Shown in pieces: positions 15,455-23,155 of a DNA stretch of 33,058 nucleotides (the stretch's first letter is position 1; every line of letters starts with the position of its first letter). The notes beneath the pieces are model-generated. The model did no database searches. It saw nothing but the letters and a program-made list of their open reading frames with translations, and was not told where the DNA came from. This DNA is from Streptomyces palmae (GTDB lineage: Bacteria > Actinomycetota > Actinomycetes > Streptomycetales > Streptomycetaceae): NCBI RefSeq assembly GCF_004684805.1, contig NZ_SRID01000030.1:1-33058 (forward strand), written 5' to 3'. Both the position numbers and the translations under genes were made by a program.

Positions 15455-15460
15455 AGGATA
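15455..15460 (-). promoter_or_regulatory. Possible -10 box of the PP2C gene
   Basis: TATCCT on the minus strand, 15 nt before the ATG at 15439, fits TAnnnT. It would give a leader of only about 8 nt. There is no clear -35 box. Confidence 0.3.
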
Positions 15461-15554
15461 ATCCCCCTGAAAAGGGCGCCGCCGCGGTAAGCCTCCCGAC
15501 CGGCGGTCACCGCCGGGCCCCACACGCCCGCCCGGCGTCTCCATCACTCATGGG

Positions 15555-15560
15555 TATGAT
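15555..15560 (+). promoter_or_regulatory. -10 box of the tRNA-like gene
   Basis: TATGAT, one mismatch from TATAAT, ends 10 nt before the first base of the tRNA-like structure. Transcription would then begin only a few bases upstream of the mature 5' end. The -35 region has no recognisable consensus. Confidence 0.45.
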
Positions 15561-15570
15561 CATCGGCAAG

Positions 15571-15644
15571 GCGGGGTCGTAGCACAGAGGTAATGCGCCG
15601 CGATGACATCTCGGAGGACGTCGGTTCGAATCCGACCGCCCCGC
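15571..15644 (+). tRNA. Non-canonical tRNA-Val(GAC)-like gene
   Basis: The fold is clear. T arm: GTCGG-TTCGAAT-CCGAC (15620-15636), perfect. Variable region: AGGAC. Anticodon arm: CCGCG-ATGACAT-CTCGG (15598-15614), with U33 and anticodon GAC at 15605-15607, but a C-U mismatch in the stem. D arm: GCAC-AGAGGTA-ATGC (15582-15596) with A14, GG and A21 in place and a C-A mismatch; TA at 15580-15581 fits U8-A9. The acceptor stem is abnormal. GCGGGG pairs with CCCCGC and CG with CG, leaving T15577 bulged, so acceptor plus T helix totals 13 bp instead of 12. No CCA is encoded. It may be a degenerate tRNA, a tRNA-like RNA with another role, or a working unusual tRNA. A -10 box upstream and a strong terminator downstream suggest that it is expressed. 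It is the only plus-strand gene between 3.7 and 31.5 kb. Confidence 0.65.
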
Positions 15645-15662
15645 CCCCTTTCACTCCCCACA

Positions 15663-15708
15663 CGACGTCGGCCTTCATGACCCGCTGTGGTCATGAAGGC
15701 CGACGTCG
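15663..15708. terminator. Bidirectional terminator between the tRNA-like gene and the radical SAM gene
   Basis: Perfect 20-bp arms (15663-15682 and 15689-15708) with a 6-nt loop, lying between the convergent tRNA-like gene and the minus-strand gene that stops at 15768. Confidence 0.85.
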
Positions 15709-15767
15709 CGTTCAGCGCCCAGGATCCCCCGACGGTGTCCTCAGCCGCCGGGGGTCCGGTCCGCCGC

Positions 15768-17729
15768 TCAGTGGGTGTGGCCGACCGGGGAAGGCGCCGG
15801 CGCCGCGTTCTTGACCGCCAGCGGCAGCAGCTTCTTGCCGGTGGGGCCGATCTGGATCTGGGTGTCCATCTGAGGGCAGACGCCGCAGTCGAAGCACGGG
15901 GTCCAGCGGCAGTCCTCGACCTCGGTCTCGTCGAGGGCGTCCTGCCAGTCCTCCCAGAGCCAGTCCTTGTCCAGGCCGGAGTCCAGGTGGTCCCAGGGGA
16001 GCACCTCCTCGTAGGAGCGCTCGCGGGTGGTGTACCAGTCGACGTCCAGGCCGAACTCGGGCAGGGTCTTGCCCGCGCACTCCATCCATCGGTCGTACGA
16101 GAAGTGCTCGCGCCAGCCGTCGAAGCGGCCGCCGTCCTCGTAGACCGCGCGGATCACCGCGCCGACCCGGCGGTCACCGCGGGAGAGCAGGCCCTCCACG
16201 ATGCCCGGCTTGCCGTCGTGGTAGCGGAAGCCGATGGAGCGGCCGTACTTCTTGTCGCCGCGGATCTTGTCGCGCAGCTTCTCCAGCCGGGCGTCGGTCT
16301 CCTCGGCGGACAGCTGCGGCGCCCACTGGAAGGGGGTGTGCGGCTTGGGCACGAAGCCGCCGATGGAGACCGTGCAGCGGATGTCGTTGGACCGGGACAC
16401 CTCGCGGCCCTTGGCGATCACCTTGGTCGCCATGTCCGCGATCTGCAGCACGTCCTCGTCGGTCTCGGTGGGCAGGCCGCACATGAAGTACAGCTTCACC
16501 TGCCGCCAGCCGTTGCCGTAGGCGGTGGCGACGGTGCGGATCAGGTCCTCCTCCGAGACCATCTTGTTGATGACCTTGCGGATGCGCTCCGAGCCGCCCT
16601 CGGGGGCGAAGGTGAGACCGGACCGGCGGCCGTTGCGGGTCAGCTCGTTGGCCAGGTCGATGTTGAAGGCGTCGACCCGGGTGGACGGGAGGGACAGACC
16701 GATCTTGTCCTCCTCGTAGCGGTCGGCCAGGCCCTTGGCGATGTCACCGATCTCGCTGTGGTCCGCGGAGGACAGCGAGAGCAGGCCGACCTCCTCGAAG
16801 CCGGTCGCCTTCAGGCCCCGGTCGACCATCTCGCCGATGCCGGTGATGGTGCGCTCGCGCACCGGGCGGGTGATCATGCCCGCCTGGCAGAAGCGGCAGC
16901 CCCGGGTGCAGCCGCGGAAGATCTCCACCGACATCCGCTCGTGCACGGTCTCGGCGAGGGGCACCAGCGGCTGCTTGGGGTAGGGCCACTCGTCCAGGTC
17001 CATCACGGTGTGCTTGGACACCCGCCACGGGACGCCGGACTTGTTGGGCACCACGCGGCCGATGCGCCCGTCGGGCAGGTACTCGACGTCGTAGAAGCCG
17101 GGGACGTACACCCCGCCGGTCTTGGCGAGCCGGAACAGCAGCTCCTCGCGTCCGCCCGGGCGGCCCTCGGCCTTCCAGGCGCGGATGATCTCGGTGATCT
17201 CCAGTACGGCCTGCTCACCGTCGCCGATCACCGCGCAGTCGATGAAGTCCGCGATCGGCTCCGGGTTGAAGGCGGCGTGGCCGCCGGCCAGCACGATCGG
17301 GTCGTCCAGGGTGCGGTCCGCCGCGTTGAGCGGGATCCCGGCCAGGTCGAGCGCGGTGAGCATGTTGGTGTAGCCGAGCTCGGTGGAGAAGCTGAGCCCG
17401 AACACGTCGAAGGCGCGCACCGGCCGGTGGCTGTCCACGGTGAACTGCGGCACCCGGTGCTCGCGCATCAGGGCTTCCAGGTCCGGCCAGACGCTGTAGG
17501 TGCGCTCGGCGAGGACGCCCTCGCGCTCGTTGAGGACCTCGTAGAGGATCATGACGCCCTGGTTGGGCAGCCCGACCTCGTAGGCGTCGGGGTACATCAG
17601 GGCCCAGCGGACGTCGCACTCGTCCCAGGGCTTGACGGTGGAATTGAGCTCCCCGCCGACGTACTGGATCGGCTTCTGCACGTGCGGGAGCAGAGCTTCG
17701 AGCTGCGGGAAGACCGATTCGACAGTCAT
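15768..17729 (-). CDS. TIGR03960 family B12-binding-type radical SAM protein
   Basis: Radical S-adenosylmethionine enzyme of unknown reaction, the standard partner of DUF2344 proteins. The start is the ATG at 17729 (MTVESVFPQLEALLPHVQ), with AAAGG 6 nt upstream, giving 653 residues; a start 12 codons earlier lacks support. The N-terminal part resembles a cobalamin-binding-type domain (DVFGLSFSTELGYTNML, VLAGGHAAFNPEP). The 4Fe-4S cluster motif CTRGCRFC has cysteines at residues 274, 278 and 281. The C-terminus has a further cysteine-rich stretch (CRWTPCFDCGVCPQMD) that could hold another cluster. In many actinobacteria the DUF2344 gene is adjacent; here two genes and the tRNA-like gene intervene. 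Confidence 0.93.
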   Translation of the reverse strand: MTVESVFPQLEALLPHVQKPIQYVGGELNSTVKPWDECDVRWALMYPDAYEVGLPNQGVMILYEVLNEREGVLAERTYSVWPDLEALMREHRVPQFTVDSHRPVRAFDVFGLSFSTELGYTNMLTALDLAGIPLNAADRTLDDPIVLAGGHAAFNPEPIADFIDCAVIGDGEQAVLEITEIIRAWKAEGRPGGREELLFRLAKTGGVYVPGFYDVEYLPDGRIGRVVPNKSGVPWRVSKHTVMDLDEWPYPKQPLVPLAETVHERMSVEIFRGCTRGCRFCQAGMITRPVRERTITGIGEMVDRGLKATGFEEVGLLSLSSADHSEIGDIAKGLADRYEEDKIGLSLPSTRVDAFNIDLANELTRNGRRSGLTFAPEGGSERIRKVINKMVSEEDLIRTVATAYGNGWRQVKLYFMCGLPTETDEDVLQIADMATKVIAKGREVSRSNDIRCTVSIGGFVPKPHTPFQWAPQLSAEETDARLEKLRDKIRGDKKYGRSIGFRYHDGKPGIVEGLLSRGDRRVGAVIRAVYEDGGRFDGWREHFSYDRWMECAGKTLPEFGLDVDWYTTRERSYEEVLPWDHLDSGLDKDWLWEDWQDALDETEVEDCRWTPCFDCGVCPQMDTQIQIGPTGKKLLPLAVKNAAPAPSPVGHTH

Positions 17730-17838
17730 CTCGAACCTTTGTGAGCTGGCAGGACGGACCCTCAAGCGTAACGCGGCCGAAGGGGCCCTCCGACCGGCCG
17801 AGGAACTCGGGCCGCCCGAGCGCGGTGGAGCCCCGGGC

Positions 17839-19452
17839 TCAGCGGCTCAGCGGGGCCCGGTACTTCTTCCGGGATGCCTTGGCCCACACCTCGGGCAGCG
17901 CGCGCTGCGCCTCCGTCGCCCGGGCCTCCTCCCGGCCGTGCAGCAGCCCGAGGGTGAAGGTGCTCTCCCCCGCGGCGTGCGCCTGGGCGGCGATCTCCCG
18001 TAGTGCGGTGCGGGCCAGCACACTGTCCTGGTGCTCACCCAGCAGCTTCTGGACCTTGGTGATCCGCTTGACCAGCCGTTTCGCGGGCTTGCCGAGCCAG
18101 GGCTGGGCGGCCTCGGCGGCGTAGCGGGCCCGCTTGGCGGCCTTGCGGGCGTTGTGCAGGGCCTGGTCGCGGTCCGGTCCGGGCGGCAGCTGGTACGCGG
18201 CGTCGACCCGGGCCGCCAGGCGGTCGAGTTCGCGGAGCACCGCGCGGCCGATCTCCCGCCCCGGGCCGCGGGCGGCGGCCGGGCGCAGCAGCGGGGCGCC
18301 GGTGGGGCCGGTCGGCGGGGTGGCGGTCAGCCCGCGCAGGTCGCCGAGGAGGGCCAGGTAGCGCTCGCTGTCCAGCACCGCGAGCAGCCCGGTCCGGGCG
18401 TCGCCGCGCCGGGTCTGGGACCACCTTTGCAGCCGGGCCCGGACGGGGCCGAGCCGCAGGGTTTCGGGGACGCCGTCCAGGGCGGCGCCGAGCCGGTCGG
18501 TGAGGACCTCCAGGTCCCGGTCGGCGCCCAGCTCGGCGGCGAGCCATTTCAGCTCGGCGCCCAGTGGATCGGTGACGGCGCGGTCCAGGAGCCGGCGGTA
18601 GGAGCGGAAGGTACTGCGCAGCCGCCGGGTGGCGACCCGCATCCGGTGCACGGAGTCCGGTACGTCCCGGCGGACCGCGGGGTCCAGTGCGACGATCGCG
18701 TCGATCTGGTGCCGGGCGTAGTCCAGCACCACGTCCCCGGCGGTCGGGGGCGCCGGCCGGCCGTCCTCGGACGGGCCGCCGGCGGCTTCCGGGGGGTGCT
18801 CGGGCGGGCGGTCCGCGGGTTCGGTGGCGGCCAGGGCGCGGGCGAGCTTGGAGTCGGCGGTGGCCGGGCGCAGTCCGGCGGCGGTCAGCCGGGGCTCGAT
18901 ACGGTCCAGCAGGTCCGGGTCCGCGCCCTCGGCCAGCTCCACCTCGACCTCGGTGAAGCGGTGGCGGGTGTCGCCGTGCGGGCCGGGCCGCCGGGCGGTG
19001 ACCCGGTCGACGGAGATCTCCGCCAGGTCATGGCCGGCGGCATCGCGCAGCAGGCCCACGCGGCGGCGGGTGCGCAGCCGGATCAGCGGGGTCAGGGGGG
19101 CGTCCAGGGTGCGGGAGCGCAGCAGAGCGGCGAGTTCGTCCGGTACCCGCTCGGCCAGCGGGGCGCGGATCTCGTCCCGGACCACGCGGCCGGTGCCCTC
19201 GGTGCGTACCGGCAGTTTGAGGTGCCAGCCCTCGTCGGCGCCTCCGGTGCGGCGGCGCAGGGTGATCCCGTCCGCGGCCAGCCGGCGGTCCGCGGTGTCG
19301 TAGTAGGTGGCGTCCAGGGTGATCGGGGCCCGTTCCTCCAGGGTGGCCGCGTCCGGCAGCTCGCGCAGCGATCTGAGTCGGGTCAGGTCGGGTGGCGACC
19401 CGCCCTCCGCGGCCTCGTACTTCCGCTCGATCTCTCGCACGGTGTGGGCCAT
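17839..19452 (-). CDS. CYTH and CHAD domain protein
   Basis: The 537-residue protein begins with a CYTH (triphosphate tunnel metalloenzyme) domain, about residues 1-205, including the signature EIERKYE at 7-13. A proline-rich linker follows, then a CHAD domain (about 230-530) with its conserved histidines in HRMRVATRRLRS and LHNARKAAKRARYAAEAA. CHAD domains bind inorganic polyphosphate, and CYTH domains hydrolyse triphosphates, so a polyphosphate-related role is likely, though the substrate is not known. The ATG start lies 6 nt behind a TAGATT box with no ribosome-binding site, so the mRNA is probably leaderless. It stands alone, 109 bp upstream of the radical SAM gene, on the same strand. 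Confidence 0.93.
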   Translation of the reverse strand: MAHTVREIERKYEAAEGGSPPDLTRLRSLRELPDAATLEERAPITLDATYYDTADRRLAADGITLRRRTGGADEGWHLKLPVRTEGTGRVVRDEIRAPLAERVPDELAALLRSRTLDAPLTPLIRLRTRRRVGLLRDAAGHDLAEISVDRVTARRPGPHGDTRHRFTEVEVELAEGADPDLLDRIEPRLTAAGLRPATADSKLARALAATEPADRPPEHPPEAAGGPSEDGRPAPPTAGDVVLDYARHQIDAIVALDPAVRRDVPDSVHRMRVATRRLRSTFRSYRRLLDRAVTDPLGAELKWLAAELGADRDLEVLTDRLGAALDGVPETLRLGPVRARLQRWSQTRRGDARTGLLAVLDSERYLALLGDLRGLTATPPTGPTGAPLLRPAAARGPGREIGRAVLRELDRLAARVDAAYQLPPGPDRDQALHNARKAAKRARYAAEAAQPWLGKPAKRLVKRITKVQKLLGEHQDSVLARTALREIAAQAHAAGESTFTLGLLHGREEARATEAQRALPEVWAKASRKKYRAPLSR

Positions 19453-19458
19453 ACAGCG

Positions 19459-19503
19459 AATCTACGCCGCGGTGAGGTGCCCGCGCACGGCCGCGGTGAG
19501 GTG
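19459..19503 (-). promoter_or_regulatory. Leaderless promoter and direct repeat before the CYTH-CHAD gene
   Basis: TAGATT (19464-19459) is followed by exactly 6 nt and then the ATG at 19452, the typical layout of a leaderless actinobacterial gene. Just upstream, GCCGCGGTGAGGTG (plus-strand reading) occurs at 19466-19479 and again at 19490-19503, a 24-bp period. The -35 region thus lies in repeated sequence, a possible operator. Confidence 0.55.
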
Positions 19504-19641
19504 TCCGCGCGCCGGGCCGCGGTTCGCATCCCCTCGGCACGGCGCCCAAGCGGGGCCGCGGCCCCACTCCCGCCGCGATACGGAACCCGCACACGGCCTC
19601 GGCCCCACCCCCGCCGCCGTACGGGCGCCCGCGGACGACCG

Positions 19642-19680
19642 CGGCCCGGCGCCTCCGCGATGGGCGGGGGTGCCGGGCCG
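19642..19680 (-). terminator. Terminator of the mre-rodA unit
   Basis: A 9-bp stem CGGCCCGGC/GCCGGGCCG (19642-19650 with 19672-19680), plus 2-3 further inner pairs, begins 17 bp past the rodA stop codon. The loop is about 15 nt. It should end the mreB-rodA transcript. Confidence 0.55.
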
Positions 19681-19697
19681 TGGTGTGGGGGCGAGGC

Positions 19698-20897
19698 TCA
19701 GGCTGATATCGGCCGCTGGACCTTGATGGACTGGAGGAGCCCCACCGCTATCCAGATGGCGAACATCGAGGAGCCGCCGTAGGAGACGAAGGGCAGGGGC
19801 AGTCCGGCCACCGGCATGATGCCCAGGGTCATGCCGATGTTCTCGAAGGCCTGGAAGGCGAACCAGGCGATGATGCCGGCGGCGACCACCGTGCCGTAGA
19901 GCTCGGTGGTCTCGCGGGCGATGCGGCAGGCGCGCCAGAGGATCACGCCGAGCAGCACGATGATCAGGCCCGCTCCGACGAAGCCCAGTTCCTCGCCGGC
20001 CACCGAGAACACGAAGTCGGTCTGCTGCTCGGGGACGAACTGCCCGGTGGTCTGGGTGCCGTGGAAGAGCCCCTTGCCGAGCAGTCCGCCGGAGCCGATG
20101 GCGATCCGGGCCTGGTTGGTGTTGTAGCCGACGCCGGCGGGGTCCAGTGCCGGGTTGGCGAAGGCGGCGAAGCGGTCGATCTGGTACTGGTCCAGCACTC
20201 CGAGCTGCCAGACCAGGACCGCGCCGATCACCGCGGTGCCGATCAGCCCGGCCACCCAGCGGTTGGAGGCTCCGGAGGCCAGCAGCACCGCGAGGATGAT
20301 GATCGCCATCACCATGACCGAGCCCAGGTCGGGCATGAGCAGCACGATCGCGATGGGCAGCGCGGCCAGGCCGAGGGCCTGTACGACGGTGCGGTGGTCC
20401 GGGTGTTCCCGGTCCCCCGCGTCCACCTTGGCCGCGAGCAGCATCGCCATGCCCAGGATGATGGTGATCTTGGCGAACTCGGAGGGCTGGACGGAGAAGC
20501 CGCCGCCGATCACGATCCAGGAGTGGGCGCCGTTGATGGTGGAGCCGAGCGGGGTGAGCACCGTCAGCAGCAGCAGGATGGACAGCCCGTACAGGATGGG
20601 TACGGCGCCGCGCAGGGTGCGGTGGCCCAGCCAGATGGTGGCCACCGCCAGCCCGATGCCGATGCCGGTGTTGAGCGCGTGCCGCACCAGGAAGTAGTAC
20701 GGGTCGCCCTGGTTGAGCTCGGTGCGGTTGCGGGTGGCCGAGTAGACCAGGGCCGCCCCGATGCCGGAGAGGGCGAGCGCGGCCAGCAGTATCACCCAGT
20801 CGAGCCGGCGCACCACGGAGTCGCGCGCGGTCAGCTTGCTCCAGGTGCCGGGCTCGGGGGCGTAACGCCGGATCGGGTAGCCGGAGGGCGTGGTCAC
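19698..20897 (-). CDS. rodA: RodA, SEDS-family peptidoglycan glycosyltransferase
   Basis: Membrane glycosyltransferase that polymerises lipid II together with PBP2. The start is the GTG at 20897 (TTPSGYPIRRYAPEP...), which overlaps the mrdA stop by 4 nt (GTGA) and has GGAGG 9 nt upstream. The 399-residue product has about ten membrane spans and SEDS signatures: FSVQPSEFAKI, GVGYNTNQARIAIGSGGLLGKG, FVFSVAGEELGFVGA and GLPLPFVSYGGSSM near the C-terminus. The S. coelicolor counterpart in this position is known as sfr. Overlap with mrdA ensures paired synthesis of polymerase and transpeptidase. Confidence 0.96.
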   Translation of the reverse strand: MTTPSGYPIRRYAPEPGTWSKLTARDSVVRRLDWVILLAALALSGIGAALVYSATRNRTELNQGDPYYFLVRHALNTGIGIGLAVATIWLGHRTLRGAVPILYGLSILLLLTVLTPLGSTINGAHSWIVIGGGFSVQPSEFAKITIILGMAMLLAAKVDAGDREHPDHRTVVQALGLAALPIAIVLLMPDLGSVMVMAIIILAVLLASGASNRWVAGLIGTAVIGAVLVWQLGVLDQYQIDRFAAFANPALDPAGVGYNTNQARIAIGSGGLLGKGLFHGTQTTGQFVPEQQTDFVFSVAGEELGFVGAGLIIVLLGVILWRACRIARETTELYGTVVAAGIIAWFAFQAFENIGMTLGIMPVAGLPLPFVSYGGSSMFAIWIAVGLLQSIKVQRPISA

Positions 20898-23032
20898 TGC
20901 GGCGCACCTCCGCCCAGGCCCACGGCCTTGTAGACCCGGCCCACCGGCTGGGCCTGGATGGTGCCGTTCGAGTCGATCCTGGGCAGGCTGCGCTGCGGGA
21001 CCGGCAGCAGGGCCTTCTTGCGGTCGATGGTGCCGTCCGCGGAGACGCCGTAGAGCGCGTTGTAGATGTTGCGCACCGCCGGGCCGGAGGCGCCGGAGCC
21101 GGTGCCGCCCTGGGAGATCGTCATCACGATCGTGTAGTCCTTGGTGTACGTCGCGAACCACGAGGTGGTCTGCTTGCCGTAGACCTCCGCGGTACCGGTC
21201 TTGGCGTGCATCGGGATCTTGTCCTGCGGCCAGCCGACGAACCGCCAGGCGGCGGTGCCTCGGGTGGCCACGCCCGCGAGCGCCTCGTTTATCTTCTTCC
21301 GGGTGGCCGCGTCCATCGGCAGCCGACCGTGCGACTTGGGCTTGATCTCCTGGACGTGCTTGCCGTCGGCGCTGACGATGGCCTTGCCGACGCTCGGGTC
21401 GTACAGGGTGCCGCCGTTGCTGATGGCCGCGTAGATGGTGGCCATCTGGATCGGGGTGACCAGGGTGTCGCCCTGCCCGATGGAGTAGTTGACGGAGTCA
21501 CCGGCGCGCATCTTCATGCCTTCGAGGCAGTTCTCGTAGGCGATGCGCTGGGCGTAGTCGCCGTCCTTCTTGCCGCTCTTGCACCAGGCCTTCTCGTTGG
21601 CCTTCCAGTAGTCCTTCTTCCACTTGCGGTCCGGGACCCGGCCGCTGACCTCGCCGGGCAGGTCGATGCCGGTCGTCTTGCCGAGGCCGAACTGGTGGGC
21701 GGTCTTGTAGAACCAGTCCTTGGCGTCCTTCTTGGGGTTGTTGCCGCCGTCCTTGAGCCACTGCTGGTGCGCGAGGCCGTAGTAGACGGTGTCGCAGGAG
21801 ACCTCGAGGGCCTGTCCCAGGCTGATGTCGCCGTGCCCGGCGGACTCGAAGTTCTTGAAGACCTGGCCGCCGATGCTGTACGAGCTGGGGCAGGGGTACG
21901 GGCCCTCGAAGGAGTAGCCGGCGTTGACCGCGGCGGTGGTCGGGATCACCTTGAAGATGGAGCCGGGCGCGGCCTGGCCCTGGATGGCCCGGTTGAGCAG
22001 CGGGTAGTTGGAGTCCTTGCCGGTGAGCTGCTTGTAGTCGCGGGCGGAGATGCCGCCCACCCAGGCGTTGGGGTCGTAGGTGGGGTTGGAGGCCATGGCG
22101 ACGACCCGGCCGGTCTTGGCCTCCATCACCACGACGGCGCCCGCGTCGGCCTTGTAGTTGGTGCCGGTGTTCTTGTCGAAGGACTTGCGGGCCTCCTTCA
22201 TGGCCAGCGCCAGTTCCTTCTCGGCGACCGCCTGCACCCGGGCGTCGATGCTGGTGATCACGTTGGAGCCGGGCTGGGCCTGCTCGCTCTTCGCCTTGCC
22301 GATGACCCGGCCGAGGTTGTCCACCTCGTAGCGGGTGACGCCCGCCTTGCCGCGCAGTTCGGCGTCGTAGGTCCGCTCCAGCCCGGAGCGGCCGATCTGG
22401 TCCGACCGCAGCAGCGGTGACGGGCCGTCCTCGGCCTTCTTGATCTCCTCGTCGGTCACCGGGGAGAGGTAGCCGAGCACCTGGGCCGCGTTGGATTCAC
22501 CGGGCGCGGCGTAGCGGCGCACCGGGGTGGGCTCGGCGCTGATGCCGGGGAACTCCTCGGCGCGCTCGCGGATCTGCAGGGCCTGCTGGGTGGTGGCCTC
22601 GTCGGTGATCGGGATGGGCTGGTAGGGCGAACCGTTCCAGCAGGGCTGCGGGGTCTTGGCATCGCACAGCCGCACCTTGGCCATGACGTCCGCGGGCTTC
22701 ATGTCCAGGACGCCGGCCAGTCGGGTGAGCACCGCCTCGCCGTCGTCCGGCATCTTCATCAGGTCGGTGCGGCTGGCGGAGACCACCAGCCGGGTCTCGT
22801 TGTCGGCCAGCGGGATGCCGCGGGCGTCCAGTATGGCGCCGCGGGTGGCGGGTTGGACGACCTGCTGCACGTGGTTGTTGTCGGCCTTGGCGGTGTACTC
22901 GTCACCGTTGCGGATCTGGAGGTACCAGAGGCGTCCGCCGAGGGTGAGCAGCAGCGAGAAGACCAGGATCTGGATGACGGCCAGCCGGACGGTGACCCGA
23001 GGGGTCCGACCGGTCTCCGGAATGTTACTCAT
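20894..23032 (-). CDS. mrdA: Penicillin-binding protein 2 (transpeptidase)
   Basis: Class B penicillin-binding protein that crosslinks peptidoglycan with RodA; in Streptomyces the cluster acts mainly in spore-wall synthesis. The 712 residues comprise a short cytoplasmic N-terminus, one membrane span (about 14-37), a dimerisation/pedestal region (RGAILDARGIPLADN near 64-78), and the transpeptidase domain. The active-site motifs are SIFK at 358-361 (nucleophile S358), SCD at 412-414 and KTG at 611-613. The ATG has GGAGG about 11 nt upstream, lying inside a 20-codon ORF that overlaps this gene by 8 nt. It overlaps rodA by 4 nt at its end. Confidence 0.96.
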   Translation of the reverse strand: MSNIPETGRTPRVTVRLAVIQILVFSLLLTLGGRLWYLQIRNGDEYTAKADNNHVQQVVQPATRGAILDARGIPLADNETRLVVSASRTDLMKMPDDGEAVLTRLAGVLDMKPADVMAKVRLCDAKTPQPCWNGSPYQPIPITDEATTQQALQIRERAEEFPGISAEPTPVRRYAAPGESNAAQVLGYLSPVTDEEIKKAEDGPSPLLRSDQIGRSGLERTYDAELRGKAGVTRYEVDNLGRVIGKAKSEQAQPGSNVITSIDARVQAVAEKELALAMKEARKSFDKNTGTNYKADAGAVVVMEAKTGRVVAMASNPTYDPNAWVGGISARDYKQLTGKDSNYPLLNRAIQGQAAPGSIFKVIPTTAAVNAGYSFEGPYPCPSSYSIGGQVFKNFESAGHGDISLGQALEVSCDTVYYGLAHQQWLKDGGNNPKKDAKDWFYKTAHQFGLGKTTGIDLPGEVSGRVPDRKWKKDYWKANEKAWCKSGKKDGDYAQRIAYENCLEGMKMRAGDSVNYSIGQGDTLVTPIQMATIYAAISNGGTLYDPSVGKAIVSADGKHVQEIKPKSHGRLPMDAATRKKINEALAGVATRGTAAWRFVGWPQDKIPMHAKTGTAEVYGKQTTSWFATYTKDYTIVMTISQGGTGSGASGPAVRNIYNALYGVSADGTIDRKKALLPVPQRSLPRIDSNGTIQAQPVGRVYKAVGLGGGAPQ

Positions 23033-23087
23033 TGCGCGCAGCGCCTCCGCTGGGGGTGGTGGCGGGCGACGGGTGGGTGTTGCTCAT
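23025..23087 (-). CDS. Possible 20-residue leader peptide overlapping mrdA
   Basis: An ATG at 23087 opens a 20-codon frame (MSNTHPSPATTPSGGAARNE). Its TAA lies inside the second and third codons of mrdA (ATGAGTAAC), an 8-nt overlap. AGGAGG lies 13 nt upstream, slightly farther than ideal. It begins MSN like mrdA itself. It may couple mrdA translation to ribosomes arriving from mreD, or it may be an unused frame. Confidence 0.35.
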   Translation of the reverse strand: MSNTHPSPATTPSGGAARNE

Positions 23088-23155
23088 GGCGCGTGGCGAT
23101 CCTCCTGGACGTCGTCCGGGGGAGCCTGCACCGAGGCTGGTGGCGGGCGGGTTGT

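Noticed and set aside
15571-15644. Integration site (attB) of a mobile element at the tRNA-like gene
   Set aside because: No integrase, no direct repeat of the tRNA 3' end and no foreign genes are seen on either side within the window.
20898-21161. 88-residue N-terminal extension of RodA reaching into mrdA
   Set aside because: It is an out-of-frame shadow of mrdA; the GTG at 20897 with a GGAGG site and 4-nt overlap is the natural start.
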